Assembly: GCA_963760375.1 (NCBI GenBank)
Contig: CAVXCS010000003.1
Location: forward strand, 40,878 to 104,877
From: Pelagihabitans sp963760375
GTDB taxonomy: Bacteria > Bacteroidota > Bacteroidia > Flavobacteriales > Flavobacteriaceae
Direction of reading: 5' to 3'
DNA length: 64,000 nt
Below are positions 1 through 7,200 of the stretch, in pieces. Made by a program: the position numbers and the translations under genes. How positions within the stretch are numbered: position 1 is the stretch's first letter; every line of letters begins with the position of its first letter. The notes beneath the pieces were generated by a model. That model was not told the DNA's origin, made no database searches, and worked only from the letters and a program-made list of their open reading frames with translations.

Positions 1-2
1 CG

Positions 3-452
3 CTGATCAAGGGGGCCGCCGCAGGCGTATATTTGTTAAAGCCCAATTTAGGGGAACTCAGCGGCCTCTGCGGCGTAAAGTCGATCTCATCGATGAACTT
101 GTTGCCGTTGGCCAAACAGTTCCTGGACCAAAATACTTGCGAGATCTTGGTGGTGTCCTTGGGATCAAGGGGGGCATTGTTGGTCACCAAAGACATTACC
201 GAATATATTCTTGCGCCAACCGTACACGCCAAAAGTACCATCGGTGCCGGGGACAGTATGCTGGCTGGCATGGTGAAGTTTTTGGCCGAGGGAAAATCAT
301 TGGGGGAAATGGCGAAATACGGCGTGGCCTGTGGAACCGCCACAGCGATGAGCGAGGGCACCCAGCTTTGCAAGAAGAAAGAGGTGGAAGTGCTCTATGA
401 ATGGATTGTTGAGCATTCCAAGAAACCCCATAAAATTGAACTGGATACCTAA
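3..452 (+). CDS. PfkB-family sugar-phosphate kinase (1-/6-phosphofructokinase type), 5' end outside window
   Basis: The open frame runs in from the left edge (ctg-atc-aag from base 3), so only the C-terminal ~149 residues are present. LLKPNLGEL and the PfkB signature 2 region GAGDSMLAGM (anion hole and catalytic Asp) are visible, followed by a normal C-terminal end. These features fit the LacC/FruK/PfkB branch, which phosphorylates fructose phosphates with ATP in the cytoplasm. A DUF302 gene follows after 10 nt, probably in the same operon. Substrate preference cannot be read from this fragment. In context it would supply glycolytic flux for fermentative ATP formation. Confidence 0.85.
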   Translation: MIKGAAAGVYLLKPNLGELSGLCGVKSISSMNLLPLAKQFLDQNTCEILVVSLGSRGALLVTKDITEYILAPTVHAKSTIGAGDSMLAGMVKFLAEGKSLGEMAKYGVACGTATAMSEGTQLCKKKEVEVLYEWIVEHSKKPHKIELDT

Positions 453-462
453 ATGTGATCAA

Positions 463-849
463 ATGGACTATTATTTTAAAAAAGAACTTCCAAAGCGAAC
501 TTTTGAGCAAGCGATCCAGCAGGTGACAGAGGCTCTAAAAAAAGAAGGATTTGGGGTCTTGACAGAAATAGATATCAAAGCCACCCTCAAGAAGAAATTG
601 GATGTCGATTTTCATCCCTACGTTATTTTGGGCGCCTGTAACCCGGGCTTCGCCTATAAGGCCTTACAGGCCGAAGACAAAATAGGAACCATGCTCCCCT
701 GCAATGTCATCGTTCAAGAAAGGCAGGGTATAGTTGAGGTCGCCGCGGTGAATCCCATGGCCTCCATGCAGGCTGTTGAGAATGAAGTCCTAGCGGAAGT
801 GGCGACCCAGGTCACGGAAAAGCTGAAACGCATGGTCGATCAACTATAG
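463..849 (+). CDS. DUF302 family protein
   Basis: 128 residues. I place the start at ATG 463 (MDYYFKKELP); the upstream in-frame extension from 397 overlaps the preceding kinase gene and looks untranslated. The pattern FGVLTEIDIKATLKKKLDV, then NPGFAYKAL and LLPCNV-like ...MLPCNVIVQ, is typical of DUF302, a small alpha/beta fold of unknown biochemical role often found in redox or stress loci. It follows the PfkB-type kinase by 10 nt, so both are probably co-transcribed. No signal peptide or membrane segment is seen. Confidence 0.85.
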   Translation: MDYYFKKELPKRTFEQAIQQVTEALKKEGFGVLTEIDIKATLKKKLDVDFHPYVILGACNPGFAYKALQAEDKIGTMLPCNVIVQERQGIVEVAAVNPMASMQAVENEVLAEVATQVTEKLKRMVDQL

Positions 850-880
850 CAGGGTAAATCAATTGGAAATAGGCGGATAC

Positions 881-923
881 TGATCAGTATCATCTTCTTT
901 AGAGACAGACTGTTGTATCTTAA
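881..923 (+). promoter_or_regulatory. CRP/FNR-type operator plus -7 box for the 949-5461 operon
   Basis: Palindrome TGATCAGTATCA (881-892), 23-bp spacer, then TATCTTAA (916-923; 4 of 6 TAnnTTTG positions). Transcription would start near 930. This rules out the annotatable TTG start at 913 and supports ATG 949 for the first gene. Confidence 0.65.
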
Positions 924-948
924 AGCATTCCATAGCGATATAGACAAA

Positions 949-1560
949 ATGGCAAGCAAACTCAACAAAGATTTTATACCGTTGGAGGTCGAAACGCCCA
1001 TTTGGAACCGTTTTTTTACGGTAGCGCCATTAATTGTCGTAGGCACCAAAGAAAGAGAAGGATATGACCTGGCGCCGAAGCATATGGCAACGCCTTTAGG
1101 GCACAAGAACTATTTTGGCTTCGTATGTACGCCAAGGCATTCGACCTATCATAATATCATGGCCACCGGGGAATTCTCGGTGAGCTTTCCTATGCCCGAT
1201 CAAACCATTTTGGCCTCGCTGAGCGCCTCCCCGAGATGTGGCACTGCATCGGGGAACAAGGAGGTCATTCAGTCGATCCCAACCCTGAAAGCAACCAAAA
1301 TCGATGCACTTTTTGTCGAAAATTCCTATTTGTATTTGGAATGTGAGTTGTACAAGCTCATCGACGGATTTGACGAATACAGTTTCATAACGGGAAAGGT
1401 GGTCGCCTCATTTGTGCATAAAGATTACCTGAGGGTTTCAGAAAAGGACGAGCAAGATCAGATCTATCGACACCCCTTATTGGCCTATTTGGCCCATGGC
1501 CGGTTCGCGGAGATATCACAGACCTATAATTTTCCCTACCCGAAGGATTTTAAATTATGA
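949..1560 (+). CDS. Flavin reductase-like FMN-binding split-barrel protein
   Basis: 203 residues from ATG 949 (MASKLNKDF); the start at 913 overlaps the predicted -7 box. The segment FFTVAPLIVVGTKE, then CTPRHSTYHNI and FSVSFP, matches the flavin reductase-like domain (DIM6/NTAB group), in which FMN is held in a split barrel and NAD(P)H reduces free or bound flavin. It is the first gene of a tightly packed four-gene operon: its stop overlaps the next start by 4 nt. The electron acceptor is unknown. A role in reducing flavin for a partner enzyme is possible but not shown. Confidence 0.8.
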   Translation: MASKLNKDFIPLEVETPIWNRFFTVAPLIVVGTKEREGYDLAPKHMATPLGHKNYFGFVCTPRHSTYHNIMATGEFSVSFPMPDQTILASLSASPRCGTASGNKEVIQSIPTLKATKIDALFVENSYLYLECELYKLIDGFDEYSFITGKVVASFVHKDYLRVSEKDEQDQIYRHPLLAYLAHGRFAEISQTYNFPYPKDFKL

Positions 1561-2732
1561 CCGTCATGAAGGATCAGGCATTGCAACTGAATGAATATCT
1601 AAAAACCCGATCAGAGGAAATGCTCCTGTTTTTAAAGCAATTGGTGGCGTTGGAATCGCCTTCAAAAGATGTTGCCGTACAGCACAATATCATTTTGTTT
1701 CTCAAAAAAAAATTGGAAAGCCTGGGTTTTGTCGCGGTACATGTTCCAGGGCAAAAGACAGGGGGCTACCTCTATGCCCGTCCAAAAAAAAGGGATAAGA
1801 AATTGCCGCTGCAATTGCTGTTAGGGCATTGCGATACGGTCTGGCCCATGGAAACAATCAATGAAATGCCCATTTCCGAGTCCGGGGACATCCTGAAGGG
1901 TCCGGGCATCTATGACATGAAAGCGGGCCTGACCCAACTCATTTTTTCATTGCAGGCCATTGCCGAACTTAGCTTGCCACTGAAAGAAACACCGGTGGTC
2001 TTGATCAATTCAGATGAGGAAATCGGGAGCAGGGAATCGACCGCCATCATCACCAAACTGTCGAAATTGGCCGATCGCGCCTTTGTGATGGAACCCCCTT
2101 TGGACTTGGACGGAAAACTGAAAACCGCCCGAAAGGGACTGGGAAGGTTTACGATAACCGTTAAGGGAAAGGCCGCCCATGCGGGCCTGGACCCCCAAAA
2201 AGGAATCAACGCGATCGTGGAACTGTCTCATCAGGTCCAGCAGCTTTATGCCATGAACGACATGGAAAAAGGGATTACCGTAAACGTGGGGATGATAGAA
2301 GGCGGTATTTCGCCCAACGTGGTGGCGCCAATGAGCAAGGCAATCGTTGACGTCAGGGTACTAAAGGAAGCCGATGGGCAATACATCACCGAACGGATCA
2401 AGGGTTTGCAACCGCATCTAAAGGATGTGGAACTCCTCATAGAGGGTGGAATCGGCCGCCCGCCCATGGAAAGAACGGCGCGTAACCAACGCTTATGGCA
2501 TGTGGCCAAGGAACAGGGAAGCCGATTGGGGATTTCGCTCGAACAGGCAACCTCCGGCGGCGGTTCCGATGCCAATACGACCAGTAGGTTTACGGCAACA
2601 TTGGACGGACTCGGAACGCCTGGCGATGGGGCACATGCCAATCACGAATATATCGTACGGCACAAGTTACTGGAAAGAACTGCTCTTTTGGGCCTTCTGT
2701 TACTGACCGAACCTTTAAAGCCTTCGACATGA
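1557..2732 (+). CDS. M20-family metallopeptidase (carboxypeptidase G2/ArgE-like)
   Basis: 391 residues. Metal-site motifs in order: LLGHCDTVWP (His/Asp), GIYDMKAG (bridging Asp), NSDEEIGS (catalytic Glu pair) and a late His in GAHANHEYIV. The dimerisation/lid segment GKAAHAGLDPQKG lies in the middle. This is the architecture of cytoplasmic glutamate carboxypeptidases and deacetylases that cleave amide bonds with two Zn ions. No signal peptide. It overlaps both neighbours by 4 nt (ATGA junctions), which indicates translational coupling. The natural substrate is unknown; CPG2-like enzymes act on C-terminal glutamate or N-acyl amino acids. Confidence 0.88.
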   Translation: MTVMKDQALQLNEYLKTRSEEMLLFLKQLVALESPSKDVAVQHNIILFLKKKLESLGFVAVHVPGQKTGGYLYARPKKRDKKLPLQLLLGHCDTVWPMETINEMPISESGDILKGPGIYDMKAGLTQLIFSLQAIAELSLPLKETPVVLINSDEEIGSRESTAIITKLSKLADRAFVMEPPLDLDGKLKTARKGLGRFTITVKGKAAHAGLDPQKGINAIVELSHQVQQLYAMNDMEKGITVNVGMIEGGISPNVVAPMSKAIVDVRVLKEADGQYITERIKGLQPHLKDVELLIEGGIGRPPMERTARNQRLWHVAKEQGSRLGISLEQATSGGGSDANTTSRFTATLDGLGTPGDGAHANHEYIVRHKLLERTALLGLLLLTEPLKPST

Positions 2733-3748
2733 ACCATCAATATATCTTCACCTCGTTGACCCGTATTTCCAATATGGAAGAAAAAGGGTTCAGTATAAAA
2801 AAACTTCCCAAGGAACAATGGCGTAACGGAGATTATGTGGTCTGTGAAATAGTGAACGCGGGAAGTGAAATCTTGAAACTCGAACTTTCCAATGGCAGAA
2901 TGCGCGGGGTAATAGGAGGGGAGTTCTTGGTAGGTGCCCTTGGCGAACGATTTGCCACGTTGGAAGTCACCGGATCATGGCGCAATGTGGAGGACGACCT
3001 TAAAATGAGCGTTCTTACGGGTGCGGGCCTCCTGGGCAAGTTGACCTCCAAATCTGTATTCCTGCCCCAATTGATGACCGTTGCATATGCCGGCCATGCT
3101 TTTAGGGGTTCCCTAAAACTGACCATGGACCATTTTGTAAAACCCATCGAGCCCCTTCCTTTTGTAACACCTATAATCCTATTCGTGGGCACCTCCATGT
3201 CTGCGGGAAAGACCACCTCTGCCCGTATCGTAACCAATTTGTTCAAACAGGCAGGGCATAAGGTGGTGGGCGCCAAACTCACCGGTGCGGGTCGTTATAA
3301 AGATATCCTCGCCATTAAGGATGTAGGTGCCGATGCCGTTTACGACTTTGTGGATGTGGGCCTTCCTTCTTCCATTTGTCCGAGAACAGAATATGAGGAA
3401 AAGTTGATGCAAATGCTCAGTCTGATGGCCAAAGAAAAGGCGGATGTGGCCATAGTTGAAATTGGGGCATCGCCCCTTGAACCGTATAACGGGGATATTG
3501 CGATCGAAGCCCTCAGGGAGTTTGTGAAATGTACCATCTTGAGCGCTTCAGACCCTTATGCGGTCTATGGCTTGATGAAGGCATTCGATATTGTCCCCGA
3601 CATTGTAACGGGCATTACCTCCAACACTTTGGCGGGTATCCAAATGGTGGAAAGACTATGTCGGGTGAAGGCGTTGAATTTGATCGATGCCACCACCACA
3701 AAAAGGCTCAAGCAAATTTTAACAAGTACTTCGGGCTTTTCACTTTAA
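2729..3748 (+). CDS. P-loop NTPase resembling DUF1611 proteins
   Basis: 339 residues. The N-terminal half is an unrecognised domain; the C-terminal half from about residue 147 carries a Walker A-like GTSMSAGKTTSA, then LTGAGRYKDI and VEIGASPLEPYNGD, reminiscent of DUF1611/DgcN-type P-loop proteins. Those are often neighbours of M20 peptidases and act in amino-acid (D-glutamate) metabolism; that function is not established here. It overlaps the M20 gene by 4 nt and is followed 9 nt later by the ribonucleotide reductase gene. Family assignment rests on the P-loop context and is moderate. Confidence 0.55.
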   Translation: MNHQYIFTSLTRISNMEEKGFSIKKLPKEQWRNGDYVVCEIVNAGSEILKLELSNGRMRGVIGGEFLVGALGERFATLEVTGSWRNVEDDLKMSVLTGAGLLGKLTSKSVFLPQLMTVAYAGHAFRGSLKLTMDHFVKPIEPLPFVTPIILFVGTSMSAGKTTSARIVTNLFKQAGHKVVGAKLTGAGRYKDILAIKDVGADAVYDFVDVGLPSSICPRTEYEEKLMQMLSLMAKEKADVAIVEIGASPLEPYNGDIAIEALREFVKCTILSASDPYAVYGLMKAFDIVPDIVTGITSNTLAGIQMVERLCRVKALNLIDATTTKRLKQILTSTSGFSL

Positions 3749-3757
3749 GGGTTGCCT

Positions 3758-5461
3758 ATGTTGACCAAAAATGCCATACAACTTCTCGAGGACCGTTACC
3801 TTTTAAAGAAAGGGACCAGGGAAACGCCCGACCAAATGTTCCGGAGGGTGGCCAAGTACGTGGCCAGTGCCGAAGAATTCGAAAACATAACATGGGAAGA
3901 GACTTTTTATGGGATGATGAAAAATCTTGAATTTCTGCCCAATTCCCCTACCTTGATGAATGCCGGAGTACCCAACGGACAATTGAGTGCCTGTTTTGTT
4001 TTGCCGGTGGAAGACAGTCTAACTTCCATTTTCACCACCCTAAAAAATGCCGCATTGATCCACCAAAGTGGGGGAGGAACGGGATATAACTTTTCCGATC
4101 TCAGGCCCAACGGCGACCCTGTGAGTGCCACGGGCGGCACCTCTTCAGGGCCCCTTGCCTTCATGGAAATTTACGATTCTGCGACCGAACATGTAAAACA
4201 AGGAGGCAAGCGAAGGGGTGCGAATATGGGCATCCTGAATGTGAACCATCCCGATATCGAGGCATTTATCGTGTCGAAAACGGAGGGGAGGCGATTGCAG
4301 AATTTCAATATTTCCGTGGGTATCACAAACGACTTCATGCAAGCCGTTGCAAAAGAGATTGATTGGACTTTGGTGAATCCCAGAACAAACAAAGTCCAGA
4401 AAATAGTTAAGGCCAAATCGATCTGGGAGGCGATCGTTCGGGAGGCATGGAAAACCGGAGATCCCGGACTGGTATTCTTGGATACGATCAACCATAAGAA
4501 CCCAACGCCCGAACAGGGCAGCATCAAAAGCACCAATCCCTGTGGGGAGGTCCCGCTGCTCGATTACGAAAGCTGTAATCTGGGTTCCTTGAATTTGATG
4601 AAGGTCTTGGAAGATGGCAAAAAAGGAGCTGCCATCAATTGGCATCAGTTGAAATCCAATATTCAGGTAGCCATTCGTTTTTTGGATAATGTGATAACGG
4701 TAAACCATTATTTGCTACCCGAAATAAGGAAAAAGGTATATTTGAACCGTAAAATAGGCTTAGGTGTGATGGGGTGGGCAGAGTTGCTCCTTTCGCTCAA
4801 CCTTCCCTATGCTTCCGATGAAGCGGTCGCCTTGGGTGAACGATTGATGGATTTTGTAATGGCAAAGAGTTACGAGGCCTCCGAAGCACTGGCCAAAGAA
4901 AGGGGAATCTTTGATTCGTGGGCTGCAAGCATTCATGCACCCAACATGCCACTCCGGAACGCCACTTGCAATAGCATAGCCCCTACCGGAAGTATTTCGG
5001 TCATTGCCAATACCTCCTATTCCATCGAGCCGTTATATGCACTGGCCTACGACCGTGTGGGTATTTTGGGCGGTAAAATACAAACTGAAGTCAATGCCGT
5101 AGTGATTGAAAAGTTAAAGCACATGAAACTATGGAATCGGCGAATAAGGGAAGCAATATTGGAAACGGGAAGTATACAGCAGGTCGAGACGCTCCCGAAA
5201 CAGGTGCGAATGCTTTTCGAAACGAGCCACGAAATACCATGGGAATATCATTTACTGCATCAGAGGGCTTTTCAAAAGCACACCGACAATGCGGTTTCCA
5301 AAACCATCAACCTTCCGAAAACGGCCACCGAAATGGAAATTTCAAAAATTTACCGGACTGCCTGGGAATATGGCTTAAAGGGCATTACCATTTATCGCGA
5401 CGGGAGCAAACCGAATCAAATCCTTCAAAAATGTGGTCTAAACCATAGTATGTCTTGCTGA
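3758..5461 (+). CDS. nrdJ: Adenosylcobalamin-dependent (class II) ribonucleotide reductase
   Basis: 567 residues from ATG 3758. Reduces ribonucleotides using a B12-generated radical, so it needs no oxygen. Visible: LSACFVLPVEDS (first redox Cys), SGGGTGYNFS, NPCGEVPLLDYE (radical Cys and Glu), NLGSLNL, NATCNSIAPTGSIS, and a C-terminal CGLNHSMSC providing the mobile cysteine pair. It is shorter than many homologues because there is no N-terminal ATP-cone, so no classical dATP activity site. It is the last gene of the operon led by the flavin reductase under the operator at 881. Flavobacteria usually rely on the oxygen-dependent class I enzyme; this one would serve micro-oxic DNA synthesis or repair. 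Confidence 0.93.
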   Translation: MLTKNAIQLLEDRYLLKKGTRETPDQMFRRVAKYVASAEEFENITWEETFYGMMKNLEFLPNSPTLMNAGVPNGQLSACFVLPVEDSLTSIFTTLKNAALIHQSGGGTGYNFSDLRPNGDPVSATGGTSSGPLAFMEIYDSATEHVKQGGKRRGANMGILNVNHPDIEAFIVSKTEGRRLQNFNISVGITNDFMQAVAKEIDWTLVNPRTNKVQKIVKAKSIWEAIVREAWKTGDPGLVFLDTINHKNPTPEQGSIKSTNPCGEVPLLDYESCNLGSLNLMKVLEDGKKGAAINWHQLKSNIQVAIRFLDNVITVNHYLLPEIRKKVYLNRKIGLGVMGWAELLLSLNLPYASDEAVALGERLMDFVMAKSYEASEALAKERGIFDSWAASIHAPNMPLRNATCNSIAPTGSISVIANTSYSIEPLYALAYDRVGILGGKIQTEVNAVVIEKLKHMKLWNRRIREAILETGSIQQVETLPKQVRMLFETSHEIPWEYHLLHQRAFQKHTDNAVSKTINLPKTATEMEISKIYRTAWEYGLKGITIYRDGSKPNQILQKCGLNHSMSC

Positions 5462-5488
5462 TGGCCATTTCAATACAATCATAACGCC

Positions 5489-5500
5489 TGACCGTCGTCA
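5489..5500 (+). promoter_or_regulatory. Possible isolated CRP/FNR-type palindrome
   Basis: TGACCGTCGTCA fits TGAY-N4-RTCA and lies between nrdJ and the membrane gene at 5643, but the octamer 23 bp downstream (GACATTCA) is a poor -7 box. It may act on the 5643-7099 genes from another distance or be chance. Confidence 0.3.
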
Positions 5501-5642
5501 TAGTAACTTCGTCATAAATTCACGACATTCAAGCAACATCTTTGGAAAACAAAAAGGTTGAACCCTTGTTTTTGAAACCTTGCCTCAGACCCACGGCGAC
5601 TTCGGTCTTTCTTTGTTATGATCGATCTTTTAAGAACTGCCC

Positions 5643-6290
5643 ATGAAAACAATGTCATTAAGCCATATTAAAAGTAGCTTATTTGCAATGTTTCCACTAT
5701 TTGCCATGGGATTGTTCGTGCTCCTTTATTTTCTCGCCGCCCTAAACTATCCCGGGGGATCATGGATTTCGCCCCAACAAGAAGGTTTCAGTTTCTGGAA
5801 CAATTATCTATGCGACCTACTCGACGAATATGCCATCAATGGAGACCTCAATACGGCACGATATACGGCCCGCTTTGCACTTGCTTCCCTTTGTTTTGGC
5901 CTCTTGGTACTTTGGGCCTATCTGCCCCGTTTGTTTCCGAAGAAAAGCAAGAACCTGAAGCTGATGCAATGGACTGGTATCCTGTCGCTCCTGGTCCTGG
6001 TTTTGCTTGGTTCGGAAAGGCACGATCTTATCGTTCGCCTCGCGGGTTTTTTAGGGGTTATTGCCTTCGTGAGCTGCTTTGTGGAACTTTATAAGGCTGG
6101 CTATGCCCGTTTGTTGGCGTTGGGTATTTTAAGTCTGATCGTTTTCTTGATCAATTACTATATCTATGAAACGGGCAAATACCTGAATACCCTCGCGCTG
6201 ATCCAAAAAATTACTTTTATACTGTTTCTGGGTTGGTTCGTGCTGATCGATATTGCAGTTTATCAAGAAATGAAATTGGGGAAACCTTAA
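5643..6290 (+). CDS. Multi-pass membrane protein, DUF998/Frag1-like in outline
   Basis: 215 residues with about six hydrophobic segments (roughly residues 13-35, 77-97, 108-123, 128-145, 151-170, 185-205). The first extracytoplasmic loop contains YPGGSW and FWNNYLCDLL, a pattern I associate with DUF998-like proteins, but I do not recognise it securely. No catalytic motif. The band-7 gene follows 62 nt downstream on the same strand and may be co-transcribed. The start could be MKTMSLS or the second Met. Confidence 0.6.
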   Translation: MKTMSLSHIKSSLFAMFPLFAMGLFVLLYFLAALNYPGGSWISPQQEGFSFWNNYLCDLLDEYAINGDLNTARYTARFALASLCFGLLVLWAYLPRLFPKKSKNLKLMQWTGILSLLVLVLLGSERHDLIVRLAGFLGVIAFVSCFVELYKAGYARLLALGILSLIVFLINYYIYETGKYLNTLALIQKITFILFLGWFVLIDIAVYQEMKLGKP

Positions 6291-6352
6291 AAGTAGGATA
6301 TAAAAAATTCCAGATATGTTCCAATGTTTAATCCAAATTAAAACCAAAAGCC

Positions 6353-7099
6353 ATGAATCCAGCACTATTGTTTGTCGTCGTTTTGGCCCTGTTTCTTTTC
6401 ATCGGGGTACGTGTCATTTTTGAATATAAGAGAGCCCTCAAATTCCGTTTTGGGAAGTATGTAAAAACGTTGCAACCGGGACTTCGGTGGATCATACCTT
6501 TCGTGGAAACGATACAAGTGGTAGACATTCGTGTGATCACCATCAATATTATTTCCCAGGAAGTTATGACCGAAGACAATGTACCCTGCAGTATTGATGG
6601 TGTCGTCTTTTTCAAGATCACCAACCCGGAAAAGGCCGTATTGGAAGTGGAGGAATTCACCTTCGCCATAACCCAGCTCTCCCAGGCCGCATTAAGGGAT
6701 GTTTGCGGGAAAGTGGAACTCGACACCATTCTTTCGAAACGGGAGGAGATGGGCAAAAATATCAAGTCGATCGTAGAACAGGAAACCCAACAATGGGGCA
6801 TCGACATCATGGACGTAAAAATCAAGGACATACAGTTGCCCGAAAATATGAAAAGGATGATGGCCAACCAGGCAGAGGCCGAAAGATCGAGAAGGGCCAG
6901 GGTAATCTTGGCGCTTGCGGAAGAGCAGGCCGCCGGGAAGTTGCTCGAAGCCGGAAAACTCATCGATCAGTCCCCTTCGGCCATCAAGCTGAGGCTTTAT
7001 CAAACCTTATCGCACATTGCGGCCGAAAAGAATTCGACCATATTATTTCCGTTCCCTGAGGAAGTACTGCCCCGAAATCCGGTTCAGAAAAAATCATGA
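6353..7099 (+). CDS. SPFH/band-7 (slipin-type) membrane scaffold protein
   Basis: 248 residues: one N-terminal membrane helix (about residues 4-20), then the SPFH domain with KFRFGKYVKTLQPGLRWIIP, VDIRVITINI and LRDVCGKVELDTILSKR, followed by a coiled-coil tail rich in Ala/Glu (NQAEAERSRRARVI). Slipins form oligomeric membrane microdomain scaffolds. No NfeD-like partner is adjacent. Ends just before the convergent P-type ATPase gene, with a hairpin between the two. Confidence 0.9.
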   Translation: MNPALLFVVVLALFLFIGVRVIFEYKRALKFRFGKYVKTLQPGLRWIIPFVETIQVVDIRVITINIISQEVMTEDNVPCSIDGVVFFKITNPEKAVLEVEEFTFAITQLSQAALRDVCGKVELDTILSKREEMGKNIKSIVEQETQQWGIDIMDVKIKDIQLPENMKRMMANQAEAERSRRARVILALAEEQAAGKLLEAGKLIDQSPSAIKLRLYQTLSHIAAEKNSTILFPFPEEVLPRNPVQKKS

Positions 7100-7177
7100 T
7101 CGGCTGGTAATTTGCAAATGTCAGTCATGAATTGTAGGGAACGATTTTAAAGAGAACCTAACTTCATAAATTTGGCA

Positions 7178-7200
7178 TAGGCCACAATTATCGTGGCCTA
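7178..7200. terminator. Hairpin between convergent slipin and ATPase genes
   Basis: Inverted repeat TAGGCCAC / GTGGCCTA with a 7-nt loop. The loop contains the stop codon of the ATPase gene on the other strand. A T-tract is lacking, so termination strength is uncertain; it could serve both directions. Confidence 0.4.

Noticed and set aside
3749..3757. Cobalamin riboswitch ahead of nrdJ
   Set aside because: The gap to the upstream gene is only 9 nt and nothing resembling a B12 box was found before the operon either.
5489..5500. Seventeenth operator TGACCGTCGTCA as a regulon member
   Set aside because: The motif fits but the octamer at the 23-bp position is GACATTCA, so it was kept only as a low-confidence site and not counted.
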